NCBI RefSeq assembly: GCF_003319175.1
Contig: NZ_QOHK01000003.1
Location: 186,001-250,000 of the forward strand
Length of the DNA: 64,000 nt
Origin: Blastococcus sp. TF02-8
Lineage (GTDB): Bacteria; Actinomycetota; Actinomycetes; Mycobacteriales; Geodermatophilaceae
Reading direction: 5' to 3'
Shown: one piece after another, positions 27,181 through 37,149 of the stretch
Layout: each line of letters starts with the position of its first letter
Numbering within the stretch: the stretch's first letter is position 1
Position numbers and translations under genes: made by a program
Notes under the pieces: generated by a model
What the model was told of the DNA's origin: nothing
Databases searched by the model: none
The model's input: only the letters and a program-made list of their open reading frames with translations

Positions 27181-29277
27181 GTGAGCGAAACCACCGACCT
27201 CGTCGAGACCGGCGCCTCCGACGCCGCCGCCGAGGGAACTGCCGCTTCTGGGACGGCGGGCCGCCCCCGCCGCCGCGGCAACGGGCTGGCCGGCATGCTG
27301 CTGCCCGAGCTCCAGCGCCTGGCCGGCGAGCTGGGCATCCCCGGCACCGGCCGGATGCGCAAGAGCGACCTCGTCGCCGCCATCTCCGCCCGTCAGGTGG
27401 GTGGCGCCGACGCCGCCGCACCGGCACCCCGCACGGAGAGCGCCGACGGCGCCGACACCGCTCGCGGCGTGGCCGCGACCGCAGCGCCCCTCGAGGCCCC
27501 GATCAGCGGCGGTGCCAACGGCGGCCCGCTGACCGGCGACGGCAACGTCAACGGGAACGGCAACGGCAACGGGAACGGCGCCCCGACGCGTACCCGCCGC
27601 GGCGCCAGCCGCCCGGCCGGGTCGCCGAGCGCCGAGACCCCCACCGAGAACCCGGCCGCCACCGAGGCGTCCTCGGCTCCGGCCGAGGCCGAGCCGCGCG
27701 AGGACGAGCAGCGCGACGGGGACCGTCCGCAGCGCAACCGCGACCGCAACCGCAACCGCGGTGACCGGGACGGCAACCGCGAGAACGGCCAGCGCGAGAA
27801 CGGCCAGCGCGAGAACGGCCAGCGCGAGAACGGGAACCGGGACAACGCCGGCCGGGACAACGGCGAGCGCGCCGAGCGCGGCAACCGCGACGGGGCCAAC
27901 CGCGATGGCAACCGTGGCCCGGACCGTGACCGCAACGAGCGGGGCGGACGTCCGGACAACCGGACCGACAACGGCCGCACCGACGCTCCGCGCAACGACC
28001 GGAACAACGGCCCGGCCGACGACGAGGACGACGACTTCGAGGGTGGCCGCGGCCGCCGCGGCCGGCGCTACCGCGACCGCAACAAGCGCGGCAACGGCCG
28101 GGACCGGTTCGACCAGGGCGAGCCGACCGTCAGCGAGGACGACGTCCTGCTGCCCGTCGCCGGCATCCTGGATGTGCTGGACAACTACGCGTTCGTCCGC
28201 ACCTCGGGCTACCTGACCGGACCGAACGACGTCTACGTCTCGCTGTCGCAGGTGCGGCGGTACGGCCTGCGCCGCGGTGACGCCATCACCGGCGCCGTCC
28301 GCCAGCCCCGCGAGGGCGAGCGCAAGGACAAGTACAACGCGCTGGTCCGCCTCGACACGGTCAACGGTCTGGACCCCGAGCAGGCCCGCAACCGGCCCGA
28401 GTTCACCAAGCTGACCCCGCTCTACCCGCAGGACCGCCTGCGGCTGGAGACCGAGTCGCACCTGCTGACCACCCGCGTCATCGACCTGGTCATGCCGATC
28501 GGCAAGGGGCAGCGCGCGCTCATCGTGTCGCCGCCCAAGGCCGGCAAGACGATGGTGCTGCAGTCGATCGCCAACGCGATCACGACCAACAACCCCGAGT
28601 GCCACCTGATGGTCGTGCTCGTGGACGAGCGGCCCGAAGAGGTCACCGACATGCAGCGCTCGGTGAAGGGCGAGGTCATCGCCTCGACCTTCGACCGGCC
28701 GCCGTCGGACCACACCACGGTCGCCGAGCTCTCCATCGAGCGGGCCAAGCGCCTGGTCGAGATGGGCCACGACGTCGTCGTCCTGCTGGACTCGATCACC
28801 CGGCTGGGCCGCGCCTACAACCTGGCGGCCCCCGCCAGCGGGCGAATCCTCTCCGGTGGTGTCGACTCCACGGCGCTCTACCCGCCCAAGCGCTTCCTGG
28901 GTGCCGCCCGCAACATCGAGAACGGCGGCTCGCTGACGATCATCGCCTCGGCGCTGGTCGAGACCGGCTCCACGATGGACACGGTCATCTTCGAGGAGTT
29001 CAAGGGCACCGGGAACGCCGAGATCAAGCTGGACCGCCGGCTGGCGGACAAGCGGGTCTTCCCGGCCGTCGACGTCAACGCGTCGGGCACGCGCAAGGAG
29101 GAGATCCTCATGTCGCCCGACGAGCTGGCCATCGTCATCAAGCTGCGCCGGGTGCTCGCCGCGCTCGAGCCGCAGCAGGCGCTGGAGCTGCTGCTGGAGA
29201 AGCTGAAGAAGACGCGCAACAACGTCGAGTTCCTCATGCAGATCCAGAAGACGACGCTCGGCCCCGAGAAGGACTGA
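27181..29277 (+). CDS. rho: Transcription termination factor Rho, with long Asn/Arg-rich N-terminal insertion
   Basis: 698 aa versus about 420 in E. coli. An N-terminal helical Rho domain (residues 35-75, [15 protein letters not shown]) is followed by about 200 residues of low complexity rich in Asn, Arg, Gly and Asp (tandem NGQRE units). Then come the RNA-binding cold-shock-like domain (from about 318, [16 protein letters not shown]) and the hexameric ATPase with Walker [11 protein letters not shown] near 451 and Walker [12 protein letters not shown] near 536. The motif [21 protein letters not shown] belongs to the Q/R-loop. Such insertions occur in high-GC actinobacteria and are thought to help loading on poorly unwound RNA. 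GTG start; GGAAGGA lies upstream. Confidence 0.96.
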   Translation: MSETTDLVETGASDAAAEGTAASGTAGRPRRRGNGLAGMLLPELQRLAGELGIPGTGRMRKSDLVAAISARQVGGADAAAPAPRTESADGADTARGVAATAAPLEAPISGGANGGPLTGDGNVNGNGNGNGNGAPTRTRRGASRPAGSPSAETPTENPAATEASSAPAEAEPREDEQRDGDRPQRNRDRNRNRGDRDGNRENGQRENGQRENGQRENGNRDNAGRDNGERAERGNRDGANRDGNRGPDRDRNERGGRPDNRTDNGRTDAPRNDRNNGPADDEDDDFEGGRGRRGRRYRDRNKRGNGRDRFDQGEPTVSEDDVLLPVAGILDVLDNYAFVRTSGYLTGPNDVYVSLSQVRRYGLRRGDAITGAVRQPREGERKDKYNALVRLDTVNGLDPEQARNRPEFTKLTPLYPQDRLRLETESHLLTTRVIDLVMPIGKGQRALIVSPPKAGKTMVLQSIANAITTNNPECHLMVVLVDERPEEVTDMQRSVKGEVIASTFDRPPSDHTTVAELSIERAKRLVEMGHDVVVLLDSITRLGRAYNLAAPASGRILSGGVDSTALYPPKRFLGAARNIENGGSLTIIASALVETGSTMDTVIFEEFKGTGNAEIKLDRRLADKRVFPAVDVNASGTRKEEILMSPDELAIVIKLRRVLAALEPQQALELLLEKLKKTRNNVEFLMQIQKTTLGPEKD
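27781..27825 (+). repeat. Three exact 15-bp direct repeats inside rho
   Basis: GAGAACGGCCAGCGC is repeated three times without gaps and a fourth partial unit follows, encoding tandem ENGQR. In-frame repeats of this kind allow length variation between strains without frameshift. Confidence 0.9.
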
Positions 29278-29290
29278 CACCCACCGCCGT

Positions 29291-29348
29291 CCAGCGGGGT
29301 TCGGCCATCTGGGAGACTGGTCGACCGAGCCCCGCTGGTGCGGCCGGA
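29291..29348. terminator. Long-loop hairpin after rho
   Basis: CCAGCGGGGTTCGG pairs with CCGAGCCCCGCTGG (14 bp, one G-U) across a 30-base loop, starting 13 bases after the rho stop. It may end rho transcription or fold in the rpmE leader. Confidence 0.45.
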
Positions 29349-29416
29349 AATAGTCCTCCGGCCCCCGGCGTTCTGACACACCGAACGACCCAGACTTCGT
29401 AGAAGAGGCAGCAGCC

Positions 29417-29650
29417 ATGAAGCCCGACATCCACCCGGCCTACAACGTCACCACCGTGACCTGCGGCTGCGGCAACACCTTCACGACCCGCAGCACCAGC
29501 CCGACCGGTCAGCTGACCGTCGAGACCTGCTCCGCCTGCCACCCCTTCTACACCGGCAAGCAGCGCATCCTCGACACCGGCGGTCGCGTGGCCCGCTTCG
29601 AGAAGCGGTTCGGCAAGCGCAACGCCGGCGCCACCACCGACGCCCAGTAG
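29417..29650 (+). CDS. rpmE: 50S ribosomal protein L31, zinc-binding type
   Basis: 77 aa. It shows the L31 pattern [18 protein letters not shown], and [14 protein letters not shown]. Four cysteines (CGCG and CSAC) are retained, so this is the zinc-containing C+ form. GAGGCAGCAGCC before the ATG gives a modest ribosome site. Its place between rho and prfA is the normal actinobacterial order. Confidence 0.97.
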   Translation: MKPDIHPAYNVTTVTCGCGNTFTTRSTSPTGQLTVETCSACHPFYTGKQRILDTGGRVARFEKRFGKRNAGATTDAQ

Positions 29651-29657
29651 TATCCCC

Positions 29658-29697
29658 GACGGCGCCCGTCCCACCTCGCGGTGGGGCGGGCGCCGTC
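29658..29697. terminator. Strong terminator between rpmE and prfA
   Basis: An 18-bp stem with a single G-U pair and a TCGC tetraloop (arms begin GACGGCGCCCGTCCC) starts 7 bases after the rpmE stop. Confidence 0.8.
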
Positions 29698-29729
29698 GTC
29701 GTGTCCGGACCGCGTGAGGAGGACCTTCC

Positions 29730-30809
29730 GTGACCAGCACCGAGACGTCGGCCGCCGACCGGCTGGCCGGCCTGCTCGCCGAGCACGCGCGGCTGGAGCA
29801 GGAGCTCGCCGACCCCGCGGTGCACGCCGACCAGTCGCGCGCCCGCCGCCTCGGGCGGCGCTACGCCCAGCTGGCCCCGCTCGTGGAGACCGCCCGGGGC
29901 CTGGACCAGGCGCGCGACGACCTGGACGCCGCACGGGAGCTGGCCGCCGAGGACGCGTCCTTCGCCGCGGAGGCTGCTGCGCTGGAGCGGCGCATCGAGG
30001 AGCTGACGGGGCAGCTGCGCGAGCAGCTGCTGCCCAAGGACCCCGACGACGACAAGGACGTCATCCTCGAGATCAAGGCGGGGGAGGGTGGTGCGGAGTC
30101 GGCGCTGTTCGCCGGCGACCTGCTGCGCATGTACCTGCGGTACGCCGAGCGCCGCGGCTGGTCCACCGAGATCCTCGACGCCGTCGACGCCGAGCTCGGC
30201 GGGTACAAGGACGTCGCGGTGGCCATCAAGTCGCGCACCGACGAGGGCATCTGGTCACGGCTGAAGTTCGAGGGCGGCGTGCACCGGGTGCAGCGCGTGC
30301 CGGTCACCGAGTCGCAGGGGCGCATCCACACCTCCGCCGCCGGAGTCCTGGTACTGCCCGAGGCCGAGGAGGTCGACGTCACCGTCGACCCCAACGACCT
30401 GCGCATCGACGTCTTCCGCTCCTCCGGCCCCGGCGGGCAGAGCGTGAACACCACCGACTCCGCCGTCCGGATCACCCACCTGCCGACCGGCATCGTGGTC
30501 AGCTCGCAGAACGAGAAGAGCCAGCTGCAGAACCGCGAGTCCGCGCTGCGGGTGCTGCGCTCCCGGTTGCTGGCCGCCGCGCGCGAGGAGGCCGCCGCCG
30601 CGGCCAGCGACCAGCGCCGCAGCCAGGTCCGCACCATGGACCGCAGCGAGCGGGTGCGCACGTACAACTTCCCGGAGAACCGGATCGCCGACCACCGGGT
30701 CGGCTACAAGGCGCACAACCTCGACCAGGTGATCGACGGCGACCTGGACGCGGTGATCGACGCGCTCGCCGCCGCGCACACCGCCGAGCTGCTGGCGGCC
30801 GGCTCCTGA
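29730..30809 (+). CDS. prfA: Peptide chain release factor 1
   Basis: 359 aa. It releases the finished peptide at UAA and UAG codons. The catalytic GGQ lies near residues 235-237 ([10 protein letters not shown]). The stop-codon-recognition region lies in the middle domain, with the coiled N-terminal domain before it. The C-terminus [22 protein letters not shown] is typical of class I factors. GTG start with GAGGAGG upstream. It is followed by prmC, which methylates the GGQ glutamine. Confidence 0.97.
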   Translation: MTSTETSAADRLAGLLAEHARLEQELADPAVHADQSRARRLGRRYAQLAPLVETARGLDQARDDLDAARELAAEDASFAAEAAALERRIEELTGQLREQLLPKDPDDDKDVILEIKAGEGGAESALFAGDLLRMYLRYAERRGWSTEILDAVDAELGGYKDVAVAIKSRTDEGIWSRLKFEGGVHRVQRVPVTESQGRIHTSAAGVLVLPEAEEVDVTVDPNDLRIDVFRSSGPGGQSVNTTDSAVRITHLPTGIVVSSQNEKSQLQNRESALRVLRSRLLAAAREEAAAAASDQRRSQVRTMDRSERVRTYNFPENRIADHRVGYKAHNLDQVIDGDLDAVIDALAAAHTAELLAAGS

Positions 30810-31663
30810 ACGCCCGCGTCCTGCTCACCGATGCCACCCGGCGGCTCGCCGCCGCCGGGGTCGAGTCGCCACGGGTGGACGCCGAGCTGCTGCTCGCCCA
30901 CGTGCTGGAGCTGTCGCGCACCCGGTTGCTCACCCTCGACGACGTCGACGACGGTTCCGCTGCCCGCTTCGCCGCCCTGCTCGAGCAGCGGGCCGACCGG
31001 GTGCCCCTCCAGCACCTGACCGGCCGCGCGGCGTTCCGGCACCTCGAGCTCGCCGTCGGTCCCGGGGTGTTCGTCCCGCGGCCGGAGACCGAGCTGCTGG
31101 TCGAATGGGCGCTGGAGCGCCTGACCGGCCTCGACGGGCCGATCGTGGTCGACCTCGGCAGCGGCTCCGGCGCCATCGCGCTCTCCGTGGCGCACGAGCA
31201 CCCGGGCGCGCGGGTCACCGCGGTCGAGCGTGACCCTGCCGCCATCGAGTGGACCCGGCACAACGCCCTGGCGCGGGTCGGCTCGGACACCCCCGTGGGC
31301 GTGGTGGCCGGCGACATGACCGACCCGGCGCTGCTGACCGAGCTCGACGGGCGGGTCGACGTCGTCGTCTCCAACCCGCCCTACGTGCCCGACGGCGCCC
31401 GGGTGCCCCGCGAGGTCGCCGACCACGACCCGCCGCTGGCGCTGTGGGGCGGGCCGGACGGTCTCGACGTCGTGCGCGGCATGCTGTCGGTCGCCGCGCG
31501 GTTGCTGCGCCCCGGCGGCTCGCTGGGCATCGAGCACGCCGACCAGCAGGGGACGGCGCTGCCCGCGCTGGTCCGGGCGCACGGTGCCTTCACCGACGTC
31601 GAGGACCACGCGGACCTGGCCGGTCGACCGCGGTTCACGACCGCGACGCGGAGGAGGACCTGA
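30806..31663 (+). CDS. prmC: Release factor glutamine methyltransferase, with apparent CTG start
   Basis: 285 aa if initiated at CTG 30806. It N5-methylates the GGQ glutamine of RF1/RF2 using SAM. The SAM motif [16 protein letters not shown] lies near residue 113, and the catalytic NPPY near 190 ([12 protein letters not shown]). Family members begin with an NAR-LL-(D/E)A pattern, and here [17 protein letters not shown] follows the CTG directly, so the CTG stands where a start codon is expected. It overlaps the prfA stop as CTGA. The next normal start is GTG 30875, which would remove 23 conserved residues. Likely coupled to prfA. Confidence 0.93.
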   Translation: MNARVLLTDATRRLAAAGVESPRVDAELLLAHVLELSRTRLLTLDDVDDGSAARFAALLEQRADRVPLQHLTGRAAFRHLELAVGPGVFVPRPETELLVEWALERLTGLDGPIVVDLGSGSGAIALSVAHEHPGARVTAVERDPAAIEWTRHNALARVGSDTPVGVVAGDMTDPALLTELDGRVDVVVSNPPYVPDGARVPREVADHDPPLALWGGPDGLDVVRGMLSVAARLLRPGGSLGIEHADQQGTALPALVRAHGAFTDVEDHADLAGRPRFTTATRRRT

Positions 31664-33021
31664 TGCGACCCGCCCTGCTCGCGGACCGCTACCGCCTCAC
31701 GTCGCTGATCGCCGGTGGCGGGATGGGTCAGGTCTGGCGGGCGCAGGACACGCTGCTGGACCGCCCGGTCGCGGTGAAGGTGCTGCGCGAGCAGTTCGCC
31801 GAGGACGCCGGTTTCCGCGAGCGGTTCCGGGCCGAGGCGCGCCACGCCGCACTCCTGACGCACCCGCACATCGCGGCGGTCTTCGACTACGGCGAGCTGC
31901 CGGCCACCGCGACCGGCCCGGCATCGGCGTACCTGGTCATGGAGCTGGTCGAGGGGGAGTCCCTGGCCGATCTCCTGGCGCGGGAGGGCCGCCTGGACCC
32001 GGCCCGGACCGTGGACGTCGTGCGTCAGGCCGCCGACGGTCTCGCCGCCGCGCACGCCGCCGGCATCGTGCACCGCGACGTGAAGCCGGCCAACATCCTG
32101 GTCACCCCACGGGGCGTCGTGAAGCTCACCGACTTCGGCATCGCGCGCTCTGCGTCCAGCGTCGCGGTCACGGCCACCGGGCAGGTCATCGGCACCGCGC
32201 ACTACTTCTCGCCCGAGCAGGCGGCCGGTGGACCGGCGACCCCGGCCAGTGACGTCTACGCGCTGGGTGCGGTCGCCTACGAGTGCCTGGCCGGGCGGCG
32301 CGCCTTCGAGGCGGAGAACCCCGTGCAGATCGCCGTCATGCACATCCGCGACGAACCCGCGGCCCTGCCGGCGGGCATCCCGGCGGAGGTGCGGGCACTG
32401 GTGGGCCGCGCCATGGCCAAGGACCCGGCGGCGCGGTACCCCGACGGGGCCGCACTGCGCGACGCCGCTGCGGCACTGACCGCGGACCTGCCCACCGGCG
32501 CGGTGCGTCCGGCGCCGACCGCGGTCCTGCCGCTGCCCGGCCCGGAGACCGCGGTCCGGACGCAGGAGCCGGCCCGCGCCCGCCGCCGGTGGCTCCTCCC
32601 GGCCCTCGTCGCAGCGGTGGCCCTCGTGCTGGCGGTGGCCGTCCTCGCCGCCACGCTGCCCGACGGCTCCTCGTCCCCGACCTCGCGGACGACCTCCACG
32701 CCCACCACCCCGGCCGGGATCGATGTGGTGGCCGCCGACCTGGTCGGCCGGCAGGTGCGCGAGGTGCAGGCCGAGCTCGTCGCCCAGGGGTTGCGGGTGG
32801 AGGTCGTCGCCGCCGAGACCGGCGACGTGCCCGCCGGCCAGGTCACCGCCGTCGACCCGGCCGGGACGCTCGCGCACGACAGCCTCGTGCGGCTCACCTA
32901 CGCCGTCCCCCCGGTGGTCGTGCCCGCGCCGCCCGCCCCGGGCCCGGCCGAGGACCGGCCCGGTAAGGAGGAGAAGCCGGGCAAGGAGGACAAGAAGAAG
33001 AAGGACGACGAGGACGACTGA
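31663..33021 (+). CDS. Membrane-bound Ser/Thr protein kinase with one PASTA domain
   Basis: 452 aa. The cytoplasmic kinase domain (residues 5-265) has the glycine loop IAGGGMGQVW, the ATP lysine near 39 (VAVKVL), HRDVKPANILV near 137, DFG near 157 and the APE-like YFSPEQA. A linker with Thr/Pro follows, one transmembrane helix at about 310-333, and a single PASTA domain at about 355-416. A Lys/Asp/Glu-rich extracellular tail ends the protein. PknA/PknB relatives control cell wall growth and usually have up to four PASTA units, so this is a short-sensor version. The ATG overlaps the prmC stop (TGATG), with GGAGGA upstream. Confidence 0.93.
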   Translation: MRPALLADRYRLTSLIAGGGMGQVWRAQDTLLDRPVAVKVLREQFAEDAGFRERFRAEARHAALLTHPHIAAVFDYGELPATATGPASAYLVMELVEGESLADLLAREGRLDPARTVDVVRQAADGLAAAHAAGIVHRDVKPANILVTPRGVVKLTDFGIARSASSVAVTATGQVIGTAHYFSPEQAAGGPATPASDVYALGAVAYECLAGRRAFEAENPVQIAVMHIRDEPAALPAGIPAEVRALVGRAMAKDPAARYPDGAALRDAAAALTADLPTGAVRPAPTAVLPLPGPETAVRTQEPARARRRWLLPALVAAVALVLAVAVLAATLPDGSSSPTSRTTSTPTTPAGIDVVAADLVGRQVREVQAELVAQGLRVEVVAAETGDVPAGQVTAVDPAGTLAHDSLVRLTYAVPPVVVPAPPAPGPAEDRPGKEEKPGKEDKKKKDDEDD

Positions 33022-33070
33022 CGACGCCGGGCGACCGGCCTCCGGGAGCCCGGTGAGAGACTCGGCACCC

Positions 33071-33712
33071 GTGGCCGACATCTACGACTGCACCGACCCC
33101 GACACCCGGGCCGCCGGGCTCGACGCCGCCGCCGCGGCGATCAGCCGCTCCGAGCTGGTGCTGCTGCCCACCGACACGGTCTACGGCGTCGCCGCCGATG
33201 CGTTCTCCCCGGCCGCGGTCACCCGCCTGCTCGCGGCCAAGAACCGCGGCCGCGGGATGCCCGTGCCGGTCCTCATCGGCGAGGCCTCCACCCTGGCCGG
33301 GCTGGTGCTGCGGACCCCGGAGGTCGCGACGCGGCTGGCGCAGGAGTTCTGGCCCGGCGGTCTCACGCTCGTGGTCGAGCACGCGCCCTCGCTGGCCTGG
33401 GACCTCGGTGATGCGGAGGGCACCGTGGCCGTCCGGCTGCCCGGTGACGACCTGACCCGTGACCTGCTGCGCCGCACCGGCCCGCTGGCCGTCTCCAGCG
33501 CCAACCGCTCCGGCCGTCCCGCGGCGACGACCGCGCAGGAAGCCGACCAGCAGCTGGGCGCGCACGCCGCGGTCGTCCTCGACGGCGGTCCGCGGGACAG
33601 TTCGGCGGCCAGCACCATCGTCGACTGCACCGGGCCGGTTCCGCGGGTCCTGCGGGTCGGGGCGATCCCGGTCGACCGCCTCCGCGAGGTCGTCCCCGAG
33701 ATCACGGACTAG
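33071..33712 (+). CDS. tsaC: L-threonylcarbamoyladenylate synthase (Sua5/YrdC type)
   Basis: 213 aa. It makes threonylcarbamoyl-AMP from threonine, bicarbonate and ATP for t6A in tRNA. The YrdC fold shows LLPTDTVYGVAADA, the KNRGRGMP basic loop, WPGGLTLVVEH and AVSSANRSG. The GTG at 33071 gives the usual N-terminus (VADIYDCTDP), and an in-frame GTG at 33053 is an alternative. GAGACT ends 8 bases before the chosen start and may be the -10 box of a leaderless message. The prfA-prmC-tsaC order is widespread; here a kinase gene is inserted between prmC and tsaC. Confidence 0.95.
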   Translation: MADIYDCTDPDTRAAGLDAAAAAISRSELVLLPTDTVYGVAADAFSPAAVTRLLAAKNRGRGMPVPVLIGEASTLAGLVLRTPEVATRLAQEFWPGGLTLVVEHAPSLAWDLGDAEGTVAVRLPGDDLTRDLLRRTGPLAVSSANRSGRPAATTAQEADQQLGAHAAVVLDGGPRDSSAASTIVDCTGPVPRVLRVGAIPVDRLREVVPEITD

Positions 33713-33806
33713 CGCCGCCGCAGTGTCATAGTTGTCCCCTGACCGCCGCGCCGCCCGAGCACCGGGTGCCGCGGGCGCCCGCACCACCTCCAGGAGTGCC
33801 GCCGAG

Positions 33807-35084
33807 ATGAGCACGCCGTACTGGGGCCCGGACTTCGGGGCCCTGGCCGCGTTCGACCCCGACATCGCGGGCGTGGTCACCGACGAGCTCGACCGGCTGC
33901 GCGGCGGCCTGCAGCTGATCGCCAGCGAGAACTTCACGAGTCCCGCCGTGCTGGCGGCCCTGGGCAGCACGCTGTCGAACAAGTACGCCGAGGGCTACCC
34001 GGGACGGCGCTACTACGGCGGGTGCGAGGTCGTGGACCGGGCCGAGGAGATCGGCATCGCCCGCGCCAGGGAGCTGTTCGGCGCCGAGCACGCCAACCTG
34101 CAGCCGCACTCCGGAGCCAACGCCAACCTCGCTGCCTACGGCGCGTTCCTGCGGCCGGGCGACACGTTCCTGGGCATGGCGCTACCGCACGGTGGTCACC
34201 TGACCCACGGCGCCACGGTCAGCTTCAGCGGCAAGTGGTTCAACGCCGTCCAGTACGGGGTCGACCCGGCGACCGAGCACATCGACTACGACCAGGTCCG
34301 CGACCTCGCCCGGGAGCACCGGCCCCGGATGATCGTCGCCGGCGGCTCGGCGATCCCGCGGCTGATCGACTTCGCGGTGTTCCGGGAGATCGCCGACGAG
34401 GTCGGGGCGGTGTTCATGGTCGACGCCGCGCACTTCATCGGCCTGGTGGCGGGCAAGGCGATCCCGAGCCCGGTGCCCTACGCCGACGTCGTCACGTTCA
34501 CCACCCACAAGGTGCTGCGCGGGCCTCGTGGCGGAGCCATCGTCTGCAAGGCCGAGCACGCCAAGGCGATCGACAAGTCGGCCTTCCCGATGATGCAGGG
34601 CGGACCGCTCATGCACGCCGTCGCGGCGAAGGCGGTCAACTTCAAGGAGTGCCTGCAGCCGGCCTACCAGGACTACGCCCGCCAGGTGGTGGCCAACGCC
34701 CAGGCGCTCACCGCCGGGCTGGCCGAGGAGGGGCTCCGCCCGGTCGCCGGTGGCACGGACACCCACCTCGCGCTGCTGGACCTGCAGGAGACGGGGGTGA
34801 CCGGTGCCGAGGCCGAGGCGCGGTGCGGTGCCGCCGGCATCGTGCTGAACAAGAACGCGATCCCGTTCGACCCGCAGCCGGCCTCGGTGGCGTCGGGCAT
34901 CCGGGTGGGCAGCCCGGCGGTGACCACCCAGGGGATGACCGAGGGCGACATGGCGACGATCGCCTCGCTGATCGGCACCGCGATCCGCGACGTGGACGGC
35001 AGCCGTACCGCCGAGGTCGCGGCCGGAGTCCGCGAGCTGGTGGAGGCGCGGCCCGCGTACCCCGAGCCGGCCCGGGCCGTCTGA
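33807..35084 (+). CDS. glyA: Serine hydroxymethyltransferase
   Basis: 425 aa. It interconverts serine and glycine with tetrahydrofolate. The PLP lysine lies near 235 in [14 protein letters not shown], and the N-terminal ASENFTS and [13 protein letters not shown] motifs bind substrate. AGGAG lies 10 bases before the ATG, and an upstream in-frame extension has no coding character. It sits between tsaC and wecA, the known actinobacterial order leading into the ATP synthase locus. Confidence 0.97.
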   Translation: MSTPYWGPDFGALAAFDPDIAGVVTDELDRLRGGLQLIASENFTSPAVLAALGSTLSNKYAEGYPGRRYYGGCEVVDRAEEIGIARARELFGAEHANLQPHSGANANLAAYGAFLRPGDTFLGMALPHGGHLTHGATVSFSGKWFNAVQYGVDPATEHIDYDQVRDLAREHRPRMIVAGGSAIPRLIDFAVFREIADEVGAVFMVDAAHFIGLVAGKAIPSPVPYADVVTFTTHKVLRGPRGGAIVCKAEHAKAIDKSAFPMMQGGPLMHAVAAKAVNFKECLQPAYQDYARQVVANAQALTAGLAEEGLRPVAGGTDTHLALLDLQETGVTGAEAEARCGAAGIVLNKNAIPFDPQPASVASGIRVGSPAVTTQGMTEGDMATIASLIGTAIRDVDGSRTAEVAAGVRELVEARPAYPEPARAV

Positions 35085-35087
35085 GCC

Positions 35088-36311
35088 GTGCGCGAGTACG
35101 TCGTCGTCCTGCTCACCGCGGCGCTGGTCACCTTCCTGGCCACGCCGGTGGTGCGGATGGTGGCGATCCGGCTGCGGATGATGGCCGCGCCCCGCGAGCG
35201 CGACGTGCACGTCATCCCCACGCCCCGGGGTGGCGGCGTCGCCATGTACCTGGGGGTCGTGGCGGCCGTCCTGGTGGCCTCGCGGCTGCCCAACCTCCAG
35301 CGGACCTTCGACGACTCCCAGGCCTACGCGGTCCTGGTCGCCGGTGGCCTGATCTGCCTGCTGGGTGTGCTGGACGACAAGTGGGGCCTGGACGCCCTCA
35401 CGAAACTCACCGGGCAGATCGCCGCGGCCGGGGTGATGGTGCTGCTCGGCATCCAGCTGGCCTACGTCTTCCTGCCGGTCGCCGACATCGGCACGATCTC
35501 CCTCGGCCCCGACGTCGGTGTCCCGGCGACCATCCTGCTCACCGTTCTCGCGGTCAACGCGCTCAACTTCATCGACGGTCTCGACGGGCTGGCCGCGGGT
35601 GTCTCGGCCATCGCGGCGCTGGCCTTCTTCGCCTACAGCTACAGCCTGGCCCTCGACGGCTACGTCGAGTCGGCGAGCGCTCCCGCGCTGGTCACAGCCG
35701 TGCTGGCCGGCGCCTGCCTCGGTTTCCTGCCGCACAACTTCAGCCCGGCGCGGATCTTCATGGGCGACTCCGGCTCGATGCTGGTCGGCCTCATGCTGTC
35801 CGCGGCGGCGGTGAGCGCGACCGGGGGAGTGGACGCGCAGTCGTTCGGCTCCGCGGCCAGCCTGCTGCCGCTGACCCTGCCGCTGCTCGTGCCGATCGCG
35901 GTGCTCTTCATCCCCTTCACCGACCTCGTGCTCGCCGTCTTCCGCCGCACGCTGCGCGGGCGGTCGCCGTTCGCCCCGGACAAGATGCACCTGCACCACC
36001 GGCTGCTCTCCATCGGGCACTCCCACCGACGCGCGGTGCTCGTCATGTACTTCTGGGCGGCGCTGCTCTCCTTCGGGGCGGTGGGGCTGTCGATCACCGG
36101 CGGCCGGGCCGAGCTCCTCGTGGTGATCGCCGTCCTGCTCGTCGTGGGCGTGGTCGTGGTGCTGAGCCCCCGCGCCCGGCGCGCGGCCCGGGAGGCCCGG
36201 GCCGCCGAGCTCGAGGCGCAGCGGCAGAAGAGCCGCGCCGACCACCCGACGTCACGGCTCCGGCGGCCCGACGCGGAACCGTCCGCGACGGTGGGCGACG
36301 GCGCCCGCTGA
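35088..36311 (+). CDS. wecA: Undecaprenyl/decaprenyl-phosphate GlcNAc-1-phosphate transferase
   Basis: 407 aa, about 10-11 membrane helices. It transfers GlcNAc-1-phosphate from UDP-GlcNAc to the polyprenyl carrier, starting the linkage unit for arabinogalactan or other wall glycans. Motifs: the LLGVLDDKWGLD Asp pair, NFIDGLDGLA, FMGDSGSMLVG, and the cytoplasmic HLHHRLL. MraY is less likely because its cytoplasmic loops differ and no mur genes are adjacent. The position just before atpI/atpB matches WecA in mycobacteria. GTG start 3 bases after the glyA stop. Confidence 0.92.
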   Translation: MREYVVVLLTAALVTFLATPVVRMVAIRLRMMAAPRERDVHVIPTPRGGGVAMYLGVVAAVLVASRLPNLQRTFDDSQAYAVLVAGGLICLLGVLDDKWGLDALTKLTGQIAAAGVMVLLGIQLAYVFLPVADIGTISLGPDVGVPATILLTVLAVNALNFIDGLDGLAAGVSAIAALAFFAYSYSLALDGYVESASAPALVTAVLAGACLGFLPHNFSPARIFMGDSGSMLVGLMLSAAAVSATGGVDAQSFGSAASLLPLTLPLLVPIAVLFIPFTDLVLAVFRRTLRGRSPFAPDKMHLHHRLLSIGHSHRRAVLVMYFWAALLSFGAVGLSITGGRAELLVVIAVLLVVGVVVVLSPRARRAAREARAAELEAQRQKSRADHPTSRLRRPDAEPSATVGDGAR

Positions 36312-36367
36312 CCCCCGGCGGAGGGGGTGGGAGGACGCTGCCCTGCCAGTGGGTGGCGTCACCCGGA

Positions 36368-36373
36368 TACGGT
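36368..36373 (+). promoter_or_regulatory. -10 element ahead of the ATP synthase locus
   Basis: TACGGT lies 5 bases before the GTG of the AtpI-like gene, which has no Shine-Dalgarno; this suggests a leaderless transcript for the ATP synthase locus. Confidence 0.4.
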
Positions 36374-36378
36374 GAGGC

Positions 36379-36813
36379 GTGACTTCTGAGCCCCGCCCCG
36401 ACCCCTACGGCGCCATGCTGCGCGGCGGTGCCGTCCCCGCCGTCGCCGTCGGCGTGATCGCGATCGTGGTCTTCACGCTGGTCGAGGGCTCGCTCGGCTT
36501 CGCGGGGAGCGCGCTGGCCACCGCCCTCGTCGTGCTGAGCGCCGCCTCCACGATGCTGATCCTGAGCCGGATGTCCGGCCTGGACCCGCGCGTGGTCTTC
36601 ATGGGCGCGATGGTCAGCTACTTCTTCAAGGTCATGCTGCTCGGGGTCTTCCTCGTCCTCTTCCGCAACGCCGACTGGCTCTCGCCGGTCGCCTTCGCCA
36701 TCACCGCGATCGTGGTCTCCCTCGCCAGCACGACCGGCGAGATCCTCGGCTTCCGCAAGGTCCGCACCTACATCTACGACGAGCCGGCCGCGCCGTCCGG
36801 GGCGCAGCGTTGA
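36379..36813 (+). CDS. ATP synthase I-like membrane protein
   Basis: 144 aa with four predicted transmembrane helices (residues 17-34, 42-62, 75-95, 101-120) and a short basic cytoplasmic end (GFRKVRTYIY). Position directly before atpB and the size fit the AtpI-like proteins of actinobacteria, thought to help c-ring assembly. Sequence conservation in this group is low, so the assignment rests mainly on context. GTG start, and the stop overlaps the next gene. Confidence 0.7.
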   Translation: MTSEPRPDPYGAMLRGGAVPAVAVGVIAIVVFTLVEGSLGFAGSALATALVVLSAASTMLILSRMSGLDPRVVFMGAMVSYFFKVMLLGVFLVLFRNADWLSPVAFAITAIVVSLASTTGEILGFRKVRTYIYDEPAAPSGAQR

Positions 36814-37061
36814 CCGAACCCCGCGAGGGCGGGGCGGAGCGCGACCTCTCGGTCCACACCCAGCTGGTCGCGGGTGCCCACCTGCGTCAGGGCTGGGACG
36901 CCCTGGGCACGATGCTGTCGGCGATGCTGGTCTTCGGGCTGCCCGCGTGGTGGCTCAGCGAGGCCGTCGACCAGGTCTGGGTGCTGCCCGTGGCGCTGGT
37001 GCTGGGGATGGCCGCCGCGATCTTCGCGGTATGGGTCCGTTACAGTGACCGCGGCCTGTGA
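36810..37061 (+). CDS. Small AtpZ/AtpI-type membrane protein
   Basis: 83 aa, TTG start inside the previous gene's stop (TTGA). A hydrophilic N-terminus is followed by HLRQGWDALGTMLSAMLVFGLPAWWL and a second helix, the two-helix form of AtpZ. Such proteins support F1Fo assembly or cation transport beside the synthase. It is coupled to the AtpI-like gene. Confidence 0.7.
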   Translation: MTEPREGGAERDLSVHTQLVAGAHLRQGWDALGTMLSAMLVFGLPAWWLSEAVDQVWVLPVALVLGMAAAIFAVWVRYSDRGL

Positions 37062-37149
37062 AGACCGTACGCCGCGCTGAGCGCGTGCTCCCGTTCCCCG
37101 GGCCGCAGACCTGCACCCAACCGCAGAAGTTCCTGACGGAGGCTGAGTA

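Noticed and set aside
27781..27840. Tandem repeats in rho considered as a CRISPR or regulatory repeat
   Set aside because: Units are contiguous, in frame and 15 bp long without spacers; they encode ENGQR repeats.
26170..29430. 1086-codon minus-strand frame covering thrB and rho
   Set aside because: No family motif, spans two real genes and their promoter; a shadow of biased codon use.
35088..36311. MraY assignment
   Set aside because: Cytoplasmic HLHHRLL loop, position between glyA and the atp genes, and absence of neighbouring mur genes fit WecA.
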